64,000 bases of DNA from Hygrophila difformis. Its lineage: Eukaryota > Streptophyta > Magnoliopsida > Lamiales > Acanthaceae. Where the stretch lies: NCBI GenBank assembly GCA_030278955.1, contig JAOANR010000002.1:25654057-25718056 (forward strand), written 5' to 3'. A model generated the notes under the pieces. That model made no database searches. It was not told the DNA's origin and saw only the letters and a program-made list of their open reading frames with translations. Shown one piece after another: positions 42,201 to 52,889 of the stretch. A program made the translations under genes and the position numbers. How positions within the stretch are numbered: the stretch's first letter is position 1; each line of letters opens with the position of its first letter.

Positions 42201-45200
42201 TGTAACACCCCGGATTTGATAACCCAGGCCGGGATGTCACCGCCACACCTCCCTAGCATGACACGGTTTCTCCGAGCTTGCTAAAGAGATGCAAGGCTAT
42301 GGTTTCTCAGAATTTAAAACATTCAAATAGCCCATTGAAATATAACTTGAAAATAGTATCATTACAGTTGTAGCGGAAAATAATATTTAGATATATGTAA
42401 TGCAGCGAAATTTAAATTGGGCCAACACGGCCAAAACACGGGTTGAACAGACCCGTTCATACTATAGTCTAATGCAAATTTAAAGTAAAGTGTTCCCAAA
42501 AATTCCCATGCCTGTACGTGCTCAAGTATAATCCACATGCTCTGTAGGAAAAAGAAAGAAATGGTTTTGGGTCAGCACAACTTGCTGAGTAAGTTAACAC
42601 CTATTATGATCAAGGGGTTTCAAAACCTTTAATTAAATTTTAAGGAAAACATGTGCATACAAGTCATGATTTAAATTTTATTCATCTAATAATAATTTAA
42701 TTACATAATTTAAAAGACAAGAATTTCCACAATATCATAATTTAACACACATGAAAAAGGGGTTTAATTAAATCATTAAATTTTACTCCTAGGCATGCAT
42801 ACAAAAGTATTCTATTTACCAATTTAAAAATAAACAATTTAATCGTACACTTGAACATGCATTAAATTCATAGATAATAATTTAACATGTTATAAAATTT
42901 AAGACATAAATCTAAATGCAAAATTTAAAGACAAGAATAAATAAATAAATATATAAAAAGTATTAAATCTTTTAATTTTTCCCGTTACGTCACCATTTCT
43001 CAATATTCAGTGTAGCCGGTTATTCGGCGGCTGCAGCCGTTTCGTATTTCAAGTATTTCATTGGCCGTTTTGACACAGTTTCTCATAACATTCACCCTCG
43101 GCCGTTTTGGCACGAAGCGAAAAGCTAGGGGGCGTTCTATTGAGCACTTTCCCCTACGCAGGTCACCCTCGTCCGTCAAGGCACGAAACGAAAAGCTAGA
43201 GGGGCACTCCATCGAGCAATCACCCCCTACATAGGTCACACTCGTCCGTCTAGACACGAAGCGAAAAGCTAGAGGGGCACTCTATCGGGCACTCACCCCC
43301 TACATAACCACTATCTCATATGTTTCAATTTAGTGTAACGAGATTTTTCAAAAGTATAGATGTATCGTATTTCAAGGTCTCGACCGTTTGTTTCGAAATT
43401 TCAAAATCTCTTCGATTTAAAATCATTTGACGTCACAGATTACGCCTTTTTAATTCAAAAATTCATTTCAAGTCCAAAAATTCAGAAATTTCCACAGTAT
43501 ATCAAAAACACCCTAACGAACAACTTTCGTGTTTTAACGATTTCATAATAAGTTGAGAAAACATGTCAAAAATCGAGTTTATTGCACAACATGTACAGTG
43601 TCAGAATTCAGGTTTACCCCAGTATGGAAAATCGACATTTTGACATACCAAATGGACTCCAAAAATTCTGATTTTTTATATGCACATACTAGACATAATT
43701 ATCTACAACTTTCATTTAGATTGCAAGGATCAATTCGGACTAAAAAATATAGAAACAAGCTCATCAAGTTCGGACCGTTGCACTGTCCGATTTTCGAAAA
43801 GTTTCATACCACAGTTTATGTTCGGTTCGATTTGGGAAAGCAAAATTTGATGAAAATGGCTGAGCATTTTACAAATCATAGATTAATGTGTTAGGATCAA
43901 AAGTCTAGTTTTGAGTTTTTCGGTTTGAACTCTTGAAGTAGGGGTTTTGGTCCGATTTCAAATCTGTCACAGTTTCAAGTTCGACTTTCAGGACAGGTTC
44001 GTTGGAGGCCGTTTTCGGATATCAAAACGCAATGAAAAATTATGAAGATTTTACACGAACTAGATCTATGTCTTAGGAACGTTTTTCATGTTTTGAGTTT
44101 TTCCGTTTGAGCAGTTTTAGGGGTTCGAAAAATTCGCACCAAATCGCTGCGCCGGGGGTTTTTCGTGTTGACAGATTTTTGAGTTTCTAAATCTCTATGT
44201 TTGGTTGCATTTTAAGTCACCCAAAACCAAGTAAATATTAACTTACTGTGGGTGTGATCAAGGATGTCTCCGGGTCGTTCGGAATCGACGAATGGCTACG
44301 AACGGATCTCCTCAACCCGATTTCTTCTTCCTTTGGCTCCGATTTGTGTTTGCATATGAAAATCCGTAAGTTAGAACGATGGCTATGGTATTAAAGCGAA
44401 TATGAAACCTGATTTACATCTTACCAATGATCTAAAGCCTGAAGTCCTTGATCTAAACACTTTCTCGGTCAGATTCGGTCGCCGGAAATTCGTCGGAAGG
44501 TCGTCGGAAAGTGAAGAACTTGTGTTTTCGGTTTTGGGAGAGTTTAAGATTAAGAAAAGGGTTTGGAGACTGAAAAGTTGGATAGGGAGCAACCAATTCT
44601 CGGCCTTATTGCCTTTCCCTCGGCTGGAATCAAGTTTCCAAAATCGGGGTCGTAAATTTTGGCAAGAAATCGCCGAAATCGGGCAAGTTGGCAGCTGCTG
44701 CTGCACTGGCGCGGTGGTGGCGCAGTCTATGGCCATTCTCCGTGCGACGACCGCGCGGCTCCGGCCTGGGCTGCGGCCTTGGCCGGGTCGTGCGATCCGT
44801 CGGGCCTTTTCTCCTCTCTTTCGGACTTCTGTCCTTCTGCGTTTTCGGGCTCGACTTTTCGGGTCATTCTCGGATTATAAATTCTTATCTTAAATTAATC
44901 TCGTCTCGAATTAATCCCGTATTCAAAATCTTGAGTCCGTCACGTTTGGATTCGTCGGCTTTTAATTCGTCGTCTTTTGACTCCCGTGCAACAATTTATC
45001 TAATTAAATTATTTCCACTTCACGGGTTCCTGGAATTAAAATTCTTTTCTTTCTTGAATTTAATTCCAATTCTTTTGATTCGATTCATGGAATGTCTTCG
45101 GGCTTCCTTTCCCTCTTTTATTCCATTTTGAATTTTTGAATCTATCGACGTTCCATTTCCGAGCAATAATTTATTGTGACAAATTATTTTCTTCTTCTCG

Positions 45201-45275
45201 GAGATACTTCGACCTTGATTGGATTGAGAAATAAATTTTATTCCTTTGGACGCCGATAAAATCTCGGGTGTTACA
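42201..45275 (-). repeat. 3' LTR of G4
   Basis: 3075 bp, minus-strand TGTAACACCCGAG...GGGGTGTTACA. It is the longest Tekay-type LTR in the window. It has a three-unit tandem repeat at 43092-43307 and no clear TATA box. Confidence 0.88.
43092..43307. repeat. 72-bp tandem repeat in the G4 LTR
   Basis: Three copies starting at 43092, 43163 and 43236, each with CACGAARCGAAAAGCTAG followed by GGGGCACTC. T1 (near 11830) and T2 (near 53770) have one copy each, so the unit is ancestral and was amplified in G4. Confidence 0.82.
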
Positions 45276-45314
45276 GTCTACCCCCCTTAAGAATCAACTT
45301 CGTCCACGAAGTTG
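45276..45314 (-). promoter_or_regulatory. Module 2 of G4
   Basis: Minus strand hairpin CAACTTCG-TGGA-CGAAGTTG (45314-45295), then TTAAGGGGGGTAGAC and the LTR. The loop is TGGA rather than AGGA while both arms are unchanged, as expected if the stem matters. Confidence 0.85.
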
Positions 45315-45582
45315 CGTGTTAGCTTTTCGCGAGCTTAGAACTAAGGCTCTATCGTCCATTTCGTTCATCTCTATATTGCATTATTGTATTATTGTGTTAT
45401 CATATGTTATTGTATGATAATGTTTGTTTATTTTATTATATCGTTTGACTGAACCCAGAATTGAAATTTCCAAGTTGCCTACGTATCCGGTGAAGGTTTC
45501 AAGTCATTACGTAGTTCAAAACAATTTGAATTTGTTTATTTGAAATACAAAATATTCGGACTAGAATATTTGGGTCGTTACA

Positions 45583-45621
45583 TCCTCCCCCCTTAAGATT
45601 ATAGTTATGTCCCCATAACTG
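45583..45621 (-). promoter_or_regulatory. Module 1 of G4
   Basis: Minus strand CAGTTATG-GGGA-CATAACTA (45621-45602; the outermost pair is lost), then CTTAAGGGGGGAGGA and TGTAACGACCC. Preceded by GGAATAATACATAGG, which aligns with the junctions of G1, G2 and G3. Confidence 0.82.
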
Positions 45622-45727
45622 CCTATGTATTATTCCCAAGAAGGTTCGAGTATCGTCGCCTAGCACAGGTATGTCCGCTTTATTTACCACATTTAACGTC
45701 CCGTGTGCCCCCCTTGGTTATTCGTGG

Positions 45728-46815
45728 CTAGTTACGTCCAGCGACCAGATCATCTCTTTTGGTTATATTCTTAATCTGGGTTCGACACTCTTTCATCCGA
45801 TGTCCACGTCGACCACATCGGAAGCATGTGTCGGGTTGAGGGCATCCCCTCACCAGATGAGGTTGTTTACAGCTTGGGCATCGGGGCACGTAGCCTTTAC
45901 GGGTGAAAATCCTTCTATTGTTGCCTCCATCGTTGCCTTGGGCTGGTTGATTTGGGCCTTCGCGAAAGTTATTCCTACCCGAGTCATTATCAGCTCCGCG
46001 ATCCTTACTTCTCTTGTCTTGTCCCCGGGGACCTTGGCTAGTCTCACCTATCGCCTTCCGCTTCAGTCTCTGAACTCGTGCAACCGCTACCGCACGATCA
46101 TAAACAGCTTGTGGGTCAGAGTAGTGCACACCCGTGATCACTTCCCTAATAGCCAGGTTTAACCCCATCTCAAATTTCTGAGCCTTGTCGGAGTCAGTTG
46201 GTACTAGCCTCGTAGCAAATCGTACTAGCTCCTTGAATTTGGTGTAGTACTCTTGCACTGTCTGTGCGCCTTGCCTTAGGTTGATGAATTCCTCGTACTT
46301 CGCCGCTTTTGTGCTTAACGGGTAGAACCTCTCCCTCAGAATTTCCTTAAACTCCTCCCAAGTGTAGGCTTTCTCATCTTCCACTAATTTCCTCTGGAGG
46401 TTTTGCCACCACTCATCGGCTTCACCTCCTAAGTAGTAAGTTGCTACATGTATCTTTTCCTCATTAGGGCATTTGATAGCGTTTAAGAGTTTATCGAATG
46501 TACGGATCCACTCCTCTAGTTTGGTGGGATCTTCCTCCCCATCATAGTGTAGTGGTTGATAAGGATTCACCAACGCTAGATAGTTAGTCCGAGCTTCTGG
46601 TGGAGGTATTGCCGCCTGCGCCCTATGTACCTCGGCGTTTCCCAAAACTATGAGTATTTCTTCTACGGTCCTTAAACGTTCGTCCATGTTGTTGGGAATA
46701 GGAGGCGCTCGTTCTCCTACGTTCGGAGGAACCTTATCGTGGTTAGGTGCGTTCGGGAGGTCAGTGTCAGTGCCGTTTGGGCTTATCTTCCTCGGCTTTC
46801 TCCTAGGTGCAATTT
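45728..46815 (-). pseudogene. gag: gag of G4, start codon lost
   Basis: Reads in one frame from about 46815 to the stop at 45728. At the position of the start codon the sequence is AGAAAATTGCACCTAGGAG instead of AGAAAATGGCACCTAGGAG, so the ATG is destroyed; the next ATG is at 46687 and would omit about 43 basic residues. The gag domain ([39 protein letters not shown]) and both knuckles (CPSCKQPHLVRGC and CFRCGRRGHRMKEC) are intact. It ends DDLVAGRN, then a pol remnant in another frame, then the common deletion junction. Confidence 0.88.
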
Positions 46816-47335
46816 TCTGTTATTAAGCACGCGAAGATGAGTTTCTAAGTGATCAAGATCTAGGACTAAGGTAAAATTAGTCTCAAGTTAGCACTTCTAA
46901 GTCGATGTCAAGCAGAAATCTAAAATAAAGATGTTGTTTAACACAGATAATCCTCATGAAAACTTAGTGCAAATATTCATATATGTATGCATGTGAATCC
47001 CCCCCCCCCCTGAAAATTTTTTTTCATGTAATATGATTTAGACTTGTCACAATAATTTGTATACATATTTTCCATGGGTTTTAAAATAAAACTCATTCCA
47101 TGGAAATAATGCTTTAAAAACTTAAAAATAATAGTTAAAATTCTTGGGTCTCTATATTGGGCCAATAATAATTTTTGGGCTCAAATATAAGTATTGGGCT
47201 AAAAAAAAAATTTTAGGTAAAAGATAATTAAACAAAATGTTGGGCTTTCAAAAATTGGGCTTTTAAAAATTTAGGCTTTTAAAATAATAGCCTTAAAATA
47301 TCCATAGTTTTAAAATAATAGCTTTAAAAATAGTC
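46816..47335 (-). other. Leader of G4
   Basis: Non-coding, with a C-run (46999-47008) and repeated TTGGGC motifs. It aligns with the T1 and G-type leaders. No ORF of note. Confidence 0.7.
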
Positions 47336-47350
47336 CGGGCTCTGATACCA
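47336..47350 (-). promoter_or_regulatory. Primer-binding site of G4
   Basis: Minus strand TGGTATCAGAGCCCG, three bases after the LTR end at 47354, preceded by GAG as in G1. Confidence 0.88.
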
Positions 47351-47353
47351 CTC

Positions 47354-47681
47354 TGTAACACCCCGGATTTGATAACCCAGGCCGGGATGTCACCGCCACA
47401 CCTCCCTAGCAAGACACGGTTTCTCCGAGCTTGCTAAAGAGATGCAAGGCTATGGTTTTTCAGAATTTAAAACATTCAAATAGCCCATTGAAATATAACT
47501 TGAAAATAGTTTCATTACAATTGCAGCGAAAAATAATATTTAGATATAAGTAATGCAGCGAAATTTAAATTGGGCCAACACGGCCAAAACACGAGTTGAA
47601 CAGACCCGTTCATACTATAGTCTAATGCAAATTTAAAGTAAAGTGTTCCCAAAAATTCCCATACCTGTACGTGCTCAAGTA
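47354..47681 (-). repeat. Remnant of the G4 5' LTR
   Basis: Matches 42201-42528 and stops after GTGCTCAAGTA, where a T-run starts. The remaining 2.7 kb of the LTR are absent from the window. Confidence 0.85.
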
Positions 47682-50600
47682 TTTTTTTTTTTTTGAGGAG
47701 AAAAAAGACATTTTATTCCATACCAATCCAAAAGTTGAAATACAAAATTCTAGTAAGGGAACGACAGCCCCTGTGACTAGAACTAGTAATATCCAAGAGA
47801 CAACAACCAATCTCACAAAGTGGTCTGAGCATACTTACTCTCAACAAATGAGATATACAATAAGGATCTCAAATGGAAACTCAAATTGACATTCCATTAA
47901 CTAGCTTGATCATCATATCTCCCTTGCGATTAATACAAATCCGCTGTCTCGAATCAAAGAGCAATAAACTGGCAGAATGGTTCTAGGACAAGGTTAGGGA
48001 ATAAAGCGGCTTGTGGGGACTGAGGGATCACCAAGAAACTCAACTAATTGTACCCCAAATCAAACTCTACAGTAGAACACAGGGACTATGACATTTTCTC
48101 AATACACAGACCAAACTATCCCATAGTTTTTTATAAAAATGCCATCCCCAACTACTGAAACTCGGAAACTTTTTTTTTTTTTTTTCATTTTCATTTTCCA
48201 AAGGTTTCTGTCTTTCAATTTTCTAGAGCATCTCAGCACCATTCTAAACTCCCAGCCTCTTTGCACTTTCTAAAACATTTCAACTCCCAAAGAACTCCAT
48301 ATAAAAAATTGACTTTTAAAGATCACCCTCCCATTGTAGATGCCTAGGAACATCCTAAATTCCCACTCAAAACATTGATATCAGTACTTTTAAGACAAGA
48401 GTGATACAGGGGACGAATTAGTCAAAAAAAACTAGTTGGCTCTCTACGGGATTATGTAAGAAATGAGGGAGAATTAACATCTAGCCAAGACCAACTACGA
48501 TAGAGAGGAGTGTCCATTGCCCTTATCATTTCCGATACACCGAATTGTGAAAAAGGCAGGTTCAACATGAATGATAAAGCACGTAACAACATATCAAAAT
48601 AAGCACCACAAATGTACGCGTCCAAATAAAGTTGAGGCTCAGATCTCACCGGGTAAGCATGTCGGTTGGTTCGATGGATTCATAGCGGCCAAATGCGAAC
48701 TTATCCAATAGACACCTCCAAACACGATTTGTGAGCAAGAGATAACAGTGTTTTATAATATCGTCTCAAGTAGCAGAATGGGGAGAAAGTACCATCCTCT
48801 TCCTAGACATCCCAGCCCCGGCCATGTCAGTGGAACTTAAAGCCACAGCAGACTCCACATCATCTTTCTTTTATCTCCATTTGGTTCTTCCAGCATCCAT
48901 AAACCCACTTAAAGCAACAGCAGACACCGCAACATCTTCCTTTTATCACCATTTGGTTCTTTCAGCTGCACAAAAGCATTGACATCAACGACCCCTTCCC
49001 TATCCTCGATCTTACTACAGCAGCCTCACCATGGAATGGAAAACCTCCACATCAACAAATTATAGTCGCAACAGCACCTATCAATACAATATATATAAAA
49101 TATATAGGTAGCTACATATATGTATATATTTTCCACGAATATCATTGTTTATTTTTATTTATATTTTTATTTTTTTTTTATTTTTTTTTGGAAGTACACA
49201 AGTATATATATTTATATATATATATATATATTTTGTATATATAATTATAATATGTAGTAACTATATATACGGATATATAAGGCTAATATTTAATAGATGC
49301 TTTACAGCAGCGCCTATCCCAGCAGCTCCTCTTGCACCTTGCTGGGAAATGCTCCAGCCCCTTCTCAAATTCATCTTGCATATTGCCCCCCTCCCGACTA
49401 CCTCACACAGCCCTTCCTCAATCTTATCTGCGCCACTTATTCCTTGTTACCCCCAATAATATAAAAGAAGGAGGGATGGCATGCACTGGTTTCTGGCCCC
49501 TCTGCTACATATTACACCAATTCGGACAAACTTCAAATTCATCAGCAAATAAAACCTGCGGGCAGTACCTTGCCTTAATCATTCTAAGAACCACTTCACA
49601 GGGCATCCAACCATTTTTTCATTGATCTTGTGGACTTTAAAGACTCTTTGTTCTGCTTGACACGGGCTTATTAGAACCACTCCTCTTTCTTGCCCTCCCC
49701 GGAAGCCCCATGCTTGGCCCAGAAGTCAGCAAGTGAGTTCCGCTCCCTCAAGACATGTTGAAACCGCACCTCGCCACCCCAATTTATTAATTCAACAATC
49801 GGATTAAAGAACTTACAAAACCTCCAAGGTACACTTCCTGGATCCACCACCCAATTCACCACATTGATGCAATCACACTCAAAAAGGAGCTTAGGTAGAG
49901 GAAAGCCTTGATCCCGAATTAAAGCTTGACATACCCGGTAGATGGCTTTGATCTCGGCTTCAATTGAGTCTGTGACCCCAATAAAATCAGATAGAACAAA
50001 TATAACCTCTCCCTGTTCGTCTCGAATAACCCCTCCGATTCCCGCCGGCCCCGGATTCCCAAGCGAAGACCCGTCAGTATTTATCTTCCACCATCCGGTA
50101 GAGGGTCGAATCCATGTAAGTCCTCTGCGTATCGGCCTAGCATTTCGCATGGAGCCTGTGTGAATACCTTCCAGAAACTGACTACAAACACCCACACCAT
50201 TACTTCCTCCACCCTGCACCATCGCACCCCACCAGAATTCTATGCGCCACTTCATCTCTTCTATCGCCTCTGACAACATCGATTGCTTCCCTTTAAAAAT
50301 AGCATCGTTCCTATACTTCCAAATTGTCCAGACAATTACTAGCCCAGTAGTAAGCCACAAAGGTCTACGGCCCTTTTCAACTTTATGACTGTACCACCAG
50401 GACAATAATTGAGATGTACAACCTGGGATCGACCAATCTACAGCAAACCAGGCAACCCCTTGGTACCACAAAGAGCAAGCAAATTTACACCTACAAAAGA
50501 GATGGTCGATGGTTTCCACCTCCACACCACAAACTCCACATCGAACATCATCACCCTGTAAGCATCCCCTTTTAAGTAGCATTTCCTTCACCGGAATTGC

Positions 50601-52225
50601 ATAGTGGAATAGTTTCCATGCAAGGATCTTAGCCTTCATAGGCACTTTAATTTTCCAAAACACTCTCCACATCTCCCGGTCCGACTCATCTCCACCGTCT
50701 GACCTCAATTTCCAACAGGAAGCAGTAGTAAATCTCCCAGTCCCTTCAAGTAACCACACCACTCGGTCCTTCGTAAAGCGATTTAGCTTGACTCGGTTAA
50801 CGACTATGAGGAACTCATTCCAAACATCATGTTCCCACTGAAAAAGTGGTCTCCTCATTTGGACCTCCCATCTCCATTCAAAACCGACCCAGCCACCGTT
50901 ACTCGCTATCAGGCCTTCCTTATCAACTGCCAAGCTGTATAACCTGGGAAAAATCTCCTTCAACGGCCTCCCCTCCTCGACCCAAACATCATGCCACAGC
51001 CGAGTGGATTGACCATCACCTACATAAATCTTGAAGACACCCCTGCTGCTATTTGAGTTCGATTTGTTCCAAGATGCACAAATGTTTCCCCAGAGAGTTC
51101 TTCCTTGCTTAACTCCCGGGACAAGAGGTGTGAGACCCCCATAGTATTTGGTGTCGATGACCTCCTTCCACAGATTGAATTCCCTCCCGAACCTCCATCT
51201 CCATTTGAGAAGGAGCGCCTCATTTAACCGTTGCAAATTCCATATACCAAGACCTCCATCATCTCTATGTTGGCATAATCTGTCCCATCCAATGGTGTGA
51301 ATTTTTCTATGCCCCTCAGCGTTGTTCCAGAAAAAATTCCTTTTGAGTTTCTCTAGACGATCCGCTACCTCTTTGGGGATCCTAAAGATCGATAGGAAAT
51401 ACATCGGAAGGCTATGAAGAATCGATTTAATTAAACAAAGCCTACCCGCCTGTGACAATAAACGCCCTTTCCACCCGGACAGCCGTTTTTCCATTTTCTC
51501 GATCACAGGATTCCATAACGCCACCCCATTCAACCTGCCACCTATCGGAATCCCAAGATATTTCAATGGGCAAGAGCCGCTTTCACAGCCGAGTAACATA
51601 GCAGCATCCGAGACCAATACAGGGGGAATATTAATGCCGTAGATTCTGCTCTTCCTGAAGTTAATTTTGAGACCAGTGGCTAAAGTTAAACAGTTAAGCA
51701 ACCGTTTAATCGTTAACACCTGGTGCAGCTCCCCCTTACAAAAAATGATGGTGTCATCGGCGTATTGCAAGTGCGTTATAACCGGCCCTTCACTTCCCGC
51801 CTTCAGCCCCTGGAGAATGCCCATTGTATTCGCTTTGTGTATCATCAAATTCAATGTTTCGGCCACAAGAACAAAAAGATACGGTGATATTGGATCACCT
51901 TGCCTCAAGCCTTTTTGCATTTCAAAGAACTTTGTAGGAGAACCATTAACCAACACCGCAGCAGAAGCCGAACCCACACACGCCTTCATCCAACTAATCC
52001 ATTTAGCCCCGAATCCCATTCCCTCAAAGATTCGAAACAGCGTACCCCATGATACGTTATCATACGCTTTAGCGAAATCTAACTTAAATCACAAACCCAC
52101 TCTGCCCACTGGTGCGGGTGGCCTGAACAACCTCGGCTGCAATAAGAACTCCGTCCAACATTTGTCTTCCGCGAACAAATGCCATTTGGGAAGCCCCTAC
52201 AATTCTGCTATTCAAGCAAAATATT
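47682..52225 (-). mobile_element. 5'-truncated L1-type LINE
   Basis: Minus-strand non-LTR retrotransposon. Its poly-A tail appears as T13 at 47682-47694 on the plus strand, preceded in sense by an AT-rich stretch ending CATTTTATTCC-type sequence. ORF2 runs to 49671. The 3' part (47695-49670) is about 2 kb, long for a LINE 3' UTR, and has further T-runs at 48172-48186 and 49160-49192, so an additional retroposon or rearrangement may be included. The 5' break near 52225 lies inside the RT domain. No flanking duplication was found. Confidence 0.78.
49671..52225 (-). pseudogene. LINE ORF2: reverse transcriptase, zf-RVT, RNase H
   Basis: A frame open for 782 residues from the ATG at 52019 extends upstream to about 52086 and includes the RT motif LDFAKAYDNVSW. 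Further upstream, QMAFVRGRQMLDGVLIA reads in another frame (about 52195-52145), so there is at least one frameshift near 52086 and the endonuclease and ORF1 are missing. RT has GLRQGDPISPYLFVL and the YADD box (residues 86-89 of the long frame). A zinc-binding zf-RVT region follows (VPMKAKILAWKLF, VCGVEVETIDHLFCRC), then a C-terminal RNase H (KINTDGSSLGNPGPAGIGG). This arrangement is typical of plant L1 elements. It would not be functional. Confidence 0.88.
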
Positions 52226-52889
52226 CATTTCGTCAAAAGGTGAGGAATGAAGTTGGGGGAAGCCATATATATAGGCAAACCCTAGTTACATAGATTAATT
52301 AAACTAATTAATTAATTAGGGGCTTTAATCAACCCATTACAATAATTAAACAAGCCTAAACAAGCAAATAAACAACCCTACTAATGTTCTCAACAATCGG
52401 GAAATAAAAAGAAAGAAAAACAAAAATTGGGTCGCGATCCTCGAGCTGGTCGCGATCCTCGTATCGCGCCCTGGGTGGTTCCGCGACACGGGCCTCTCTA
52501 TCTCTGTTCAATCTTTCATGGCGCTAGTCGGGCCAGTCGCGAGGCGAGGTTCCGCGACACAGGTCCTTGGTCCGCGACAGAGAGCTTGTTCCGCGACAGG
52601 AGTTCCGCGACCGGGGGCTTGTTCCGCGACCGGGGGCTTCGGCTAGCGACTGGGAGCATGTCTAGCGACTGGAATGAAGAATTTCTCCAACTTTCATCCG
52701 ACTGGGGCCCACTGAGTCCGACGACACTGTTCCGATGTTGACGGGTCGTTGACCGGTGCCGGCGACTTTTCCGGCAAAGTTCCGACCAACTTCCGGCGAC
52801 TTCACCGAAGCTCCGGCGAACCTCAGATGATGACGGCGGCGGCGGTTGTGGGCCATGTAGGTGTTGGGCTCGGCCAGAGTGGATCTGCT
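52226..52889 (-). repeat. Fragment of a CRM-type LTR
   Basis: Related to the CRM1 LTR in order and sequence: CCATATATATAGG (52264 onward), AAATAAACAACCCTAC, a GTCGCGATCCT/TTCCGCGACA repeat region (52430-52660) and a GACTTTTCCGGCAAAGTTCCG stretch. It ends abruptly at 52889, where T2 starts. Neither LTR terminus is present and its left border with the LINE is approximate. Confidence 0.78.

Larger units (their letters stand above)
42201..47681 (-). mobile_element. G4: minus-strand gag-only Tekay-type element, 5' end lost
   Basis: Inserted in the G1 3' LTR after GATGG (42196-42200). 3' LTR 42201-45275; gag 46815-45728; primer-binding site 47350-47336; the 5' LTR is represented only by its last 328 bp (47354-47681), then a poly-T run begins. 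Pol is absent apart from a few codons after gag (LNVVNKADIPV). The LTR fragments differ by about nine bases over 327 bp. Because the right end is missing, no TSD can be matched. Confidence 0.85.

Noticed and set aside
49145..49459. 104-codon ORF starting in low-complexity DNA
   Set aside because: Half of it is AT-repeat translated as I/F/Y runs and the rest has no motif.
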